This document shows, piece after piece, positions 1 through 5,774 of a DNA stretch of 12,162 nt; positions within the stretch are counted from its first letter, which is position 1, and every line of letters starts with the position of its first letter. Source of the DNA: Obelidium mucronatum (lineage: Eukaryota > Chytridiomycota > Chytridiomycetes > Chytridiales > Chytriomycetaceae); NCBI GenBank assembly GCA_025765595.1, contig JAIVFH010000627.1:1-12162 (forward strand), read 5' to 3'. Position numbers and translations under genes: made by a program. The notes beneath the pieces are model-generated. The model was not told the origin of the DNA. It worked only from the letters and a program-made list of their open reading frames with translations, and made no database searches.

Positions 1-1
1 C

Positions 2-427
2 AACGATTACACCAAGATGCTTATGTTCAAGCAAGGTCTCAAGCTTCACGTGATGAACTATATTGATGGTCTGGAACCTCAACCAACCAACCTCTCCATG
101 CTCATGCGCAAGGCCATTGTCTTCGATGAGCGCGTGTTTGCTAACAACAAACGTTCTGGATCCTCCAAGGGTAACCAAGGTTCTGGTTCCAGCTCCCGTT
201 CAAATAACCCAGGCGCCGCTTCCAAGCCCTCTGGGTCTGCTGACGTTGCCGCTGCTGATGTCAAGTCTGGCAAGCCTACGCAGGAGGAACGTCAACGTCG
301 CAAGGATAAAGGTCTTTGCGCTTACTGTGGTCAAGATGGTTGCAAGGGTGCTTCTGACACCAAGGCTTGCCCTCTCTTGGTTGCAAAAAATGCTCGGAGT
401 GCCCAGGGAAGGGGTGCTCAGGCGTAA
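2..427 (+). CDS. gag: Gag, C-terminal part (capsid end and nucleocapsid)
   Basis: The frame is open from base 2, so the protein is cut by the window edge and no start is claimed. The first ~45 residues (GLKLHVMNYIDG..., ending near FDERVFANNKR) look like the end of a retrotransposon Gag capsid domain. A Ser/Gly/Asn/Lys-rich basic linker follows, then a cysteine cluster with Cys codons at 317, 326, 341 and 368. The spacing is C-X2-C-X4-C-X8-C. The usual Gag knuckle is C-X2-C-X4-H-X4-C, so the His position is Cys here. Gag packages element RNA and forms the cytoplasmic virus-like particle. The stop at 425-427 is bypassed by a -1 frameshift into Pol. Confidence 0.85.
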   Translation, partial: NDYTKMLMFKQGLKLHVMNYIDGLEPQPTNLSMLMRKAIVFDERVFANNKRSGSSKGNQGSGSSSRSNNPGAASKPSGSADVAAADVKSGKPTQEERQRRKDKGLCAYCGQDGCKGASDTKACPLLVAKNARSAQGRGAQA

Positions 428-434
428 ATTTCCC
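385..434 (+). promoter_or_regulatory. -1 programmed ribosomal frameshift signal (Gag to Pol)
   Basis: In the Gag frame the codons are gca-aaa-aat, giving the heptamer A AAA AAT at 385-391. This fits the X XXY YYZ rule for simultaneous slippage. After a 5-nt spacer, GAGTGCCC (397-404) pairs with GGGTGCTC (412-419) to make an 8-bp stem with two G-U pairs and a 7-nt loop. Loop bases GGGAA (406-410) can pair with TTCCC (430-434), giving an H-type pseudoknot. The Gag stop at 425-427 lies inside the structure. The Pol frame is exactly -1 to Gag and is closed upstream by TGA at 355-357, so the shift must happen between 358 and 427. Confidence 0.8.
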
Positions 435-1230
435 GCCCAGTTTGGCGATGCAAACTGTCAACCTTTCCGTTCCCTCATCATCGGATTCCAAGATCGTGCT
501 TCCATGTACACTTGTTGTCGGGGAAAAATTTTCTTCTTCTTCATCTCCAAACCTTACCAAGCCCTTTTCTTTGGGTGCCTTCGTGGATAGTGGGTGTTCG
601 GCTTTCGGCCTTATTTCCTTAGATTTCGCTCTAAGAAATAAAGTACCTGTTATTCCTTCCTCCACTTTGTACAATGTTAATTTAGCAGATGGTTCGCGTT
701 CTCGCTCCATTACTAAACAAACAGTACCTTTAACTTGTCGAATTGGTTCTCATACCGAAACGATGTCTCTTCTTGTCGCGGATATTTCATGCCCGCTTAT
801 TTTAGGTCTTCCATGGCTTCGACTTCATAACCCCCGCGTTAATTGGCGTCACATGTTGGTCACATTCTCCGATGGGGCTTGCCTGTCAGCTGACCACGTG
901 CCCCCTGAGGCTTTTACCGCCTTGCCTTATTCTCCTCCAGACGATCCAGCTGTCAAGGATCTGGAGGTTGCTACCGCTTCTGTTTCAATCCCGACAGAAA
1001 ATCCGCCAGCGAGTTCTACACCGGACGTTGAGTTGCTTAATATCACTGCGTTCTTTGGCATTGCCAAGAAACACGGGCTTACTATCTTTGCCGCTCGAAT
1101 GGATGTCACTTCTTCCAAAGATGATGACACTCCCCCTGTGTCAATTTCAGCTGTGATTAATACAAAGGACTATCAGGAGTCTGCTATCGATTCTGACGAT
1201 AGAGGCGGACGTGTTTGCACCCAAGTCTGA
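391..1230 (+). CDS. pol: Pol N-terminal part: aspartic protease
   Basis: This frame has no convincing AUG near its start. Its first upstream stop is at 355-357, so translation most likely enters by -1 slippage at 391. The protease cleaves the polyprotein within the particle. The active-site triad D-S-G is encoded at 586-594 in the context FVDSGCS. The conserved flap-distal motif LGLPWLRLHNPRVNW follows at about 805-850. It is a retropepsin-like enzyme that works as a homodimer. The last ~100 residues form a Pro/Ser/Asp-rich linker. The frame ends at TGA 1228-1230, overlapping the RT frame. In most chromoviruses protease and RT are in one frame, so this end is either a lesion or a second recoding site. 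Confidence 0.85.
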   Translation, partial: CSECPGKGCSGVNFPPSLAMQTVNLSVPSSSDSKIVLPCTLVVGEKFSSSSSPNLTKPFSLGAFVDSGCSAFGLISLDFALRNKVPVIPSSTLYNVNLADGSRSRSITKQTVPLTCRIGSHTETMSLLVADISCPLILGLPWLRLHNPRVNWRHMLVTFSDGACLSADHVPPEAFTALPYSPPDDPAVKDLEVATASVSIPTENPPASSTPDVELLNITAFFGIAKKHGLTIFAARMDVTSSKDDDTPPVSISAVINTKDYQESAIDSDDRGGRVCTQV

Positions 1231-4162
1231 GACTCCTCGGCCGCTTCCACCTCATCGCCCTTACGACTTGCCTATCGAGATCGTTAAGAATGAAGATGGA
1301 ACTTCGGCAAAATTACCGCCGGCTGGGAAAATTTATCCACTGAGCCCAGCCGAAGAAAAAGTTCTCCAGGAATATCTTACTAATGCCTTGGCTAGAGGCT
1401 GGATATCTCCCTCTACCTCTCCGGTCGCTGCCCCTTGCTTCTTTGTCAAGAAACCAAATGGTGGCTTCCGCCTCTGTATTGACTATCGTGCCATCAACAA
1501 CATTGTAGTCAAGAACAAATTTCCGCTACCGCTGTTCACGGATCTTGCCGGAAAATTATCCAAGGCTAAAATTTTCACTCACTTGGATCTCCCGGACGCG
1601 TACCACTTACTAAGAATACGCTCTGGTGACGAATGGAAAACTGCATTTCGCTGCAAGTTTGGCCATTTCCAGTATAATGTGGTTAGTTTCGGTCTAACCA
1701 ACGCTCCAGCTGCCTTCCAGTACTTCATGAATGACATTTTTTCGGACTTACTGGGCGTGTTTGTCATCGTTTATTTGGATGACATTCTAATCTTTTCCGA
1801 AGATGAAGAATTACACGAACGTCACGTTAAGGAAGTCTTGGAGCACTTGCGGAAACACAACTTGGTAGTTAACCCTGCCAAATGTGCTTTCCATACCAGT
1901 TCTACGGAATTCCTGGGCCATATCTTCTCTGCCGATGGTGTCAAGATGGATCCTGCCAAGGTTGCTACCGTTTCCAGTTGGCCGGTACCTCAGTCTGTCA
2001 AGGATGTGCAAATTTTTCTGGGATTTGCAAATTTTTACCGCCAATTTATCACCGGCTACTCCGATATTGTGTTACCGCTCACAAGCCTAACGCGTAAGGA
2101 AGCCAAAATTGGACCCTTTCCATGGTCCGAAGCCGCGGCATCGGCTTTTGAAAACCTTAAACATGCCTTCTCCACCGCTCCGGTCCTGATTCACTTCGAT
2201 CCCAGTCGTACTGTGTATGTGGAAACTGATTGCTCAGATTTTGCACTGGGCGCAATTTTATCCCAGTTCGGTTCGGATGGAAGGTTACATCCTGTTGCCT
2301 TTCATTCTCGCAAGTTAATTCCAGCGGAAATCAACTACGATACTCAGGACAAGGAACTGCTTGCCATCGTAGACGCGTTCGCGGCTTGGAGACATTACCT
2401 GATAGCCGTTGAGCCTTCGGATCCGATCATTGTTTTCTCTGATCATGATCGCCTTCAAAACTTTACTGCCGTTCAGCAACTTACCCTTCGCCAATATAGG
2501 TGGATGACTAAGTTGTCGGAATTTAGTTTTAAAATTTTTCATCGCCCTGGCCGACTTTCCGGAAAACCAGACGCGCTGTCCCGCCGCCCTGACTACGTCA
2601 CTCAGCAAGGCGATGAGCTGCATAAACAAAACTTTATTCAGCTATTCCAACGTGTGGATATTGATGACATTACCATTGTCAATTCGGACAAAAGCTGGAT
2701 CGATCGCGTCACCCTCGCTACTTCCAAGTCCGCTCTGTACGCCTTACACAAGAAGCGCAAGTTACACATTATCTTCACTGAATCCAATGGTCTCATCTTT
2801 CGTGATGAACTTATTTACCTTCCAACTGAGGAGCTTCAACTTGAAGTTTTCCGTCAACGTCACTGTGCTCCCGCTGCTGGCCACTTTGGCGTTGCTAAAA
2901 CAGTTGAGTTAATCTCTCGCGATTACTGGTTTCTGCGCATGCGGCGCGTAGTTCAGCGTTTCATCGCAAACTGCAACGCGTGTCAGCGTTCTCGTCCTTC
3001 TCGCCATGCTCCATTTGGCCTTCTCCAACCCTTACCTGTTCCTTCCAAACCATGGATGGATATCTCTATGGATTGGATTACTGACTTGCCTATTAGTCAA
3101 GGTTTTGATGCCTTACTTGTGGTAAAAGATCGGCTTACCAAGCAAGCCCATTTTATTCCTACGGTAAAAACTTCTACTGGTGCTGATACTGCAGACATCT
3201 ACATTCGGGAAGTTTTTAGACTTCACGGTGCTTCCAGATCCATTGTATCCGATCGCGACCCGCGTTTTACAGGTGGTTTCTGGCAACGTTTTATGGAACT
3301 CCTAAACGTTAAACTTAACATTTCTACCGCTTTTCACCCTCAAACTGATGGATCTACTGAGGTCCTCAACCAAGTCATTGAGCAATACCTACGCGTTTAC
3401 TGTAACTACCAGCAAGACGATTGGGTATCCAAGTTACCGCTTTGCGAATTTGCCTACAACGATTCTTTGGTAACCACTACTGGTCATACACCGTTCTTCG
3501 CAAACTCTGGTCACAATCCAATTTTTGACCCCTCTGTTATTCGTGAATCCTCTGTTCCTGACGCTGAAGATCGCCTCGCGTCTATGAAAACAATTCTTGA
3601 AGACCTTCGTGCGAACTTAAAGTTTGCCCAGGAAGGTTACACCACACAAGCCAACAAATCTCGGTTACCGGTTCCGGAAATTAAACCCGGAGACTTGGTT
3701 TTCTTGGATCGTCGCAATATCAAGACTAATCGTCCTTCTCAAAAGATTGATGATAAGAAACTTGGTCCTTTTAAAGTCAAGCGCGTCATCAACCCAGTCG
3801 CCTTTGAGCTTGCCTTACCTTCAACCATGCGTATTCATCCAGTATTCCACGCGTCTTTGCTGCATCCCAAGACTAAGAATATTGTCGCCGCGTTTACCCA
3901 ACCTCCGCCTCCGCCAGTTATCGTGGACAACACTGAAGAATGGGAAGTTCAAGAAATCTTGGATTCTCGCGTTTTCTACAAAAAACTTCAATATTTGGTC
4001 CACTGGATGGGTTATTCTAACTCTGATTGCTCTTGGGAACCAGCTGCCAATGTTTCGGGATCTGCTGAGTTGGTTTCTGAATTCCATGCCAAATATCCCG
4101 AAAAGCCTGGTCCTGGTGCGATTGCTGCAAGTGTTCGCAATCGCAAGAAAAGAAGGGGATGA
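1202..4162 (+). CDS. pol: Pol: reverse transcriptase, RNase H, integrase, chromodomain
   Basis: Residues are numbered from the codon at 1211. The frame is open from 1157 and homology begins at the EADVF motif near 1202. The start is not an AUG, so it is part of Gag-Pol. RT: fingers motif KKPNGGFRLCIDYRA from ~80, LDLPDAY, and catalytic YLDD at 188-191. RNase H: D340, E382, D411. Integrase: zinc site H551, H558, C588, C591; catalytic D621, D681, E717, the last two 35 residues apart as in the D,D-35-E family; then a GPF-type C-terminal motif near GPFKVKRV. Chromodomain: about 909-962, with W911 and the HWMGY...SWEP core, expected to bind methylated H3 tails and steer integration. It converts element RNA to DNA and inserts it. 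No internal stop is present over 983 codons. The stop TGA directly precedes the LTR. Confidence 0.95.
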   Translation, partial: EADVFAPKSETPRPLPPHRPYDLPIEIVKNEDGTSAKLPPAGKIYPLSPAEEKVLQEYLTNALARGWISPSTSPVAAPCFFVKKPNGGFRLCIDYRAINNIVVKNKFPLPLFTDLAGKLSKAKIFTHLDLPDAYHLLRIRSGDEWKTAFRCKFGHFQYNVVSFGLTNAPAAFQYFMNDIFSDLLGVFVIVYLDDILIFSEDEELHERHVKEVLEHLRKHNLVVNPAKCAFHTSSTEFLGHIFSADGVKMDPAKVATVSSWPVPQSVKDVQIFLGFANFYRQFITGYSDIVLPLTSLTRKEAKIGPFPWSEAAASAFENLKHAFSTAPVLIHFDPSRTVYVETDCSDFALGAILSQFGSDGRLHPVAFHSRKLIPAEINYDTQDKELLAIVDAFAAWRHYLIAVEPSDPIIVFSDHDRLQNFTAVQQLTLRQYRWMTKLSEFSFKIFHRPGRLSGKPDALSRRPDYVTQQGDELHKQNFIQLFQRVDIDDITIVNSDKSWIDRVTLATSKSALYALHKKRKLHIIFTESNGLIFRDELIYLPTEELQLEVFRQRHCAPAAGHFGVAKTVELISRDYWFLRMRRVVQRFIANCNACQRSRPSRHAPFGLLQPLPVPSKPWMDISMDWITDLPISQGFDALLVVKDRLTKQAHFIPTVKTSTGADTADIYIREVFRLHGASRSIVSDRDPRFTGGFWQRFMELLNVKLNISTAFHPQTDGSTEVLNQVIEQYLRVYCNYQQDDWVSKLPLCEFAYNDSLVTTTGHTPFFANSGHNPIFDPSVIRESSVPDAEDRLASMKTILEDLRANLKFAQEGYTTQANKSRLPVPEIKPGDLVFLDRRNIKTNRPSQKIDDKKLGPFKVKRVINPVAFELALPSTMRIHPVFHASLLHPKTKNIVAAFTQPPPPPVIVDNTEEWEVQEILDSRVFYKKLQYLVHWMGYSNSDCSWEPAANVSGSAELVSEFHAKYPEKPGPGAIAASVRNRKKRRG
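4146..4162 (+). other. polypurine tract for plus-strand priming
   Basis: A purine-rich run (aagaaaagaagggga, ending in tga) sits directly against the LTR start at 4163. This is where the RNase H-resistant primer for plus-strand DNA synthesis is expected. It overlaps the last codons and stop of Pol, as in compact Ty3-type elements. Confidence 0.8.
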
Positions 4163-4203
4163 TGTTAGGAATTACCCGTCTTATAGGGATATTTCTCTAT
4201 ATT

Positions 4204-4276
4204 TCCGTAGCTTAGTGGTCATTACGCGCGACTCTCACGGTGGAAACACGGGTTCGATCCCCGCTAGTAACATTTT
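4204..4276 (+). pseudogene. tRNA-Glu(CTC)-derived relic with A box, B box and T4 stop, inside LTR
   Basis: The segment begins TCCGTAG like the acceptor strand of eukaryotic tRNA-Glu. It contains a matching A box TAGCTTAGTGG (4208-4218), the anticodon-loop string CTCTCAC characteristic of tRNA-Glu(CTC), and a B box GGTTCGATCCC (4251-4261). A TTTT Pol III terminator follows at 4273-4276. A and B boxes are 32 nt apart, as in an intronless tRNA gene. The cloverleaf has decayed: the D stem and four T-stem pairs still form, but the anticodon stem and half of the acceptor stem do not pair, and the body is about 3 nt short. I infer a non-functional tRNA that may still recruit Pol III. Confidence 0.7.
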
Positions 4277-4460
4277 ACTTTAAGTTTCTATTTTTGTATT
4301 TGTCATCTTTGATTTGTCACTTTACTAAGTTTTTCTGTTTCATTTTGTGATTTCATTCTTGATTTCACATATTATTGTGCTATCACTCTTGCTATCACAA
4401 TTTCTATTTGATTTTCAGTTTGTTTTCTGTTTTGAACTTTTGTTATTTGAAATTCCAGAA

Positions 4461-4477
4461 CTTGCATAAATAGCAAG
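4461..4477 (+). promoter_or_regulatory. TATA-like element in LTR, flanked by a 5-bp inverted repeat
   Basis: CTTGC-ATAAATA-GCAAG places a TATA-like box in the loop of a perfect 5-bp inverted repeat. Position ~300 of a 491-bp LTR fits a Pol II promoter, with the U3/R border a few tens of bases downstream. No transcript evidence is available. Confidence 0.4.
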
Positions 4478-4676
4478 CTTTCTGCTCTGAGTTTTAGTTC
4501 AGTTTCAATACATTCTGTGTTAGTCTTCAGTTTTGTAACTCTTCGATCCTGTCTCTCGTGACCTCAAGCCGTTATTGGACAAGCCCTCGTGCCCCCTAAG
4601 CCCTCGTGCCTTCAAGAACCCTTAAGTCTTTTATTGACTATCTGGTTCTAACAAAGAGCCAGATGACAAAGGTTGG

Positions 4677-4696
4677 TTAGGGTTTAGGGTTAACCC
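4677..4696 (+). repeat. short telomere-like motif with inverted TTAACCC
   Basis: TTAGGG, TTTAGGG and TTAACCC follow one another directly, so the last two units meet as the palindrome GGGTTAACCC. The motif begins 23 bp after the LTR end. With only two forward units this could be chance. Confidence 0.4.
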
Positions 4697-4698
4697 GT

Positions 4699-4725
4699 CT
4701 TCCAATAATTCTATTTTATTGGAAG
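4699..4725. repeat. hairpin repeat, copy 1
   Basis: CTTCCAATAA (4699-4708) is followed by a 7-nt loop and the perfect complement TTATTGGAAG (4716-4725). A second copy in the same orientation lies at 5524-5548 and matches 23 of 25 positions over the shared core, differing only within the loop. Confidence 0.7.
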
Positions 4726-4776
4726 CCTTTTGCAATTAATAAGTTGTTATGCAGCTTGACCAAACCTGGACTTTAA

Positions 4777-5470
4777 GGTCCCCAATTCGGAAACTTAAGG
4801 GACGGGTTTGCAGCTGTCCAGATTGAGGGAAGCCAGGACCAGCAGAAAGGCAATCTTGACAGGCATGGTGTCCTCAACATTGCACAAGTCCAGGTTGAGC
4901 AACTCAAGCTGCAACAGCACGCCAAACTCATGCAGAATCACACGGCACCGCGGAAGAGGTGTGACACAATGTCGAAGGCGGCAACGCGTACGAGGACGCC
5001 AAGCTCCAACATAGCACCAACTTGCGCAGTGGCTCTGTATTGCGCTGGCAAGTCAAGTCCTTGATGCAGGTACCTGGCACGGATCAACAAACAAATAGAT
5101 GCACTGGACAACCTCAACAGGGAGTATGGGTACTGGCAATTACTCTGCAGCAATGTCTGCTGAATCTGCAGCTGTGACTCCAAAGTCTCTGTACAAAACA
5201 CCCATACCTTGTTCTTTGTTGTGCAGCAAAGACTAATCATTGCAGGTGACTAAGAGATGACTCTGGGTGGAACTGACCAATCAGTGCACTTTGTGCCTCT
5301 TTTGCCTCAATGGAAAAAACTCCAGTGCCACGTGCCAGGTCTGCTGTCAGCTTGTGTACAATCCTTGACATCATTCTGCGACAGCAAAAAACCAGTCTTG
5401 GTGAACATGGTCCCAGTGCTGCTGCGCTGCCCTTGACAACTCAAACACACGTGTCAGCAGAAACTGTGTC
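4777..5470. pseudogene. possible decayed coding sequence, strand unresolved
   Basis: On the + strand, frame 1 is open from 4777 to 5061 with a Gln/Leu/Lys-rich stretch like a coiled coil (VEQLKLQQHAKLMQ). After one stop the same frame resumes with YLARINKQIDALDN and a Tyr/Trp-rich end, stopping near 5163. On the - strand, comparable patches occur: one covers about 4795-4940 (containing MPVKIAFLLVLASLNLDS), another about 5375-5480 (containing FELSRAAQQHWDHVHQDW). I cannot tell which strand was coding and recognise no family. Frame changes and stops rule out a working simple ORF. It may be an old gene fragment or exons of an unrecognised gene. Confidence 0.3.
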
Positions 5471-5523
5471 ATCATGGCCATGTGCAGCTTCCCAGAATGT
5501 TTTGTTTATTCTGTCTTCATGCC

Positions 5524-5548
5524 TTCCAATAATTTTACTTTATTGGAA
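5524..5548. repeat. hairpin repeat, copy 2
   Basis: TTCCAATAA (5524-5532), a 7-nt loop and TTATTGGAA (5540-5548) form a perfect 9-bp stem. It repeats copy 1 at 4700-4724 in direct orientation, with arm and loop lengths conserved and both differences in the loop. Confidence 0.7.
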
Positions 5549-5750
5549 CAGACCAGTCCTATCAGCACACCTACTCCCATTTTTTGCTTCATGGTGTTGT
5601 AGGCGGCACAGCTGCAGGTATGATTGAAGGAGATAAAATTCACTCCTATTGTGGGTGGATCATATGTTTGGATCCATCTCCTCCTTTGAATCACAAAAAA
5701 CTTTGTTGAAAATGCAAAGCGGTGAGCCCCCTGTCAACACACAGTTCTAA

Positions 5751-5771
5751 CACCACCACCACACCACCACC
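5751..5771 (+). repeat. CAC/CCA trinucleotide run
   Basis: A short, slightly interrupted CAC microsatellite ends just before the ORF1 ATG at 5775. It may belong to the LINE leader. Confidence 0.6.
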
Positions 5772-5774
5772 TGA

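Larger units (their letters stand above)
1..4653 (+). mobile_element. Ty3/gypsy chromovirus, 5' end outside window
   Basis: This is the 3' portion of an LTR retrotransposon in the order Gag, protease, reverse transcriptase, RNase H, integrase, chromodomain, LTR. Integrase after RNase H is the Ty3/gypsy order, and the C-terminal chromodomain places it with the chromoviruses. The pol region ends with a stop codon directly against the LTR (stop 4160-4162, LTR from 4163). The 5' LTR, primer-binding site and N-terminal part of Gag lie before base 1, so target-site duplication and LTR-LTR identity cannot be judged. The main catalytic residues of RT, RNase H and integrase are present. The only visible lesion in the coding part is the frame change between protease and RT near 1200. 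The copy is therefore fairly young, or the lesion is a sequencing error or a recoding site. Confidence 0.94.
4163..4653 (+). repeat. 3' LTR of the Ty3/gypsy element (491 bp)
   Basis: The LTR starts TGTTAGGAAT right after the polypurine tract and ends ...GGTTCTAACA. The terminal inverted repeats are TGTTAG and CTAACA, with the canonical TG...CA ends. It carries a tRNA-derived Pol III unit in its first ~115 bp, a long T-rich middle, a TATA-like site near 4466, and a pyrimidine-rich 3' part. The 5' LTR is outside the window, so the right boundary rests on the inverted repeat alone. Confidence 0.82.
4654..5774. other. region without an intact gene between the two elements
   Basis: Outside the sub-features listed separately (telomere-like motif, two hairpins, decayed coding patches, CAC run) I see no gene, RNA gene or element end. 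The open frames of up to ~105 codons overlap the hairpin repeat or have unconvincing composition. The true 5' end of the LINE transcript may lie in the right part of this region, but nothing in the sequence marks it. The 5-base flank after the LTR is aagag; its partner is outside the window. Confidence 0.6.

Noticed and set aside
63..590. 175-codon + strand frame overlapping Gag and protease
   Set aside because: It lies in the third frame, matches no retroelement domain, and both real frames carry recognisable motifs.
4204..4272. Functional tRNA-Glu gene
   Set aside because: The anticodon stem does not pair and only part of the acceptor stem does; the body is short. It is called a relic.
4654..4680. 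Primer-binding site of a second, tandem element after the LTR
   Set aside because: No match to a tRNA 3' end starting TGG directly after the LTR, and no gag-like ORF follows.
4795..4866. Tiny - strand ORF beginning MPVKIAFLLVLASL, resembling a signal peptide
   Set aside because: Only 23 residues with no mature protein after it and no convincing splice donor. Kept only as part of the possible decayed region.
5310..5627. 105-codon + strand frame before the LINE
   Set aside because: It runs straight through the second hairpin repeat, has Cys/Ser-rich unconvincing composition, and no recognisable domain.
5751..5771. CRISPR-like or satellite array
   Set aside because: Only a short trinucleotide run; no spacer structure, and the context is eukaryotic.
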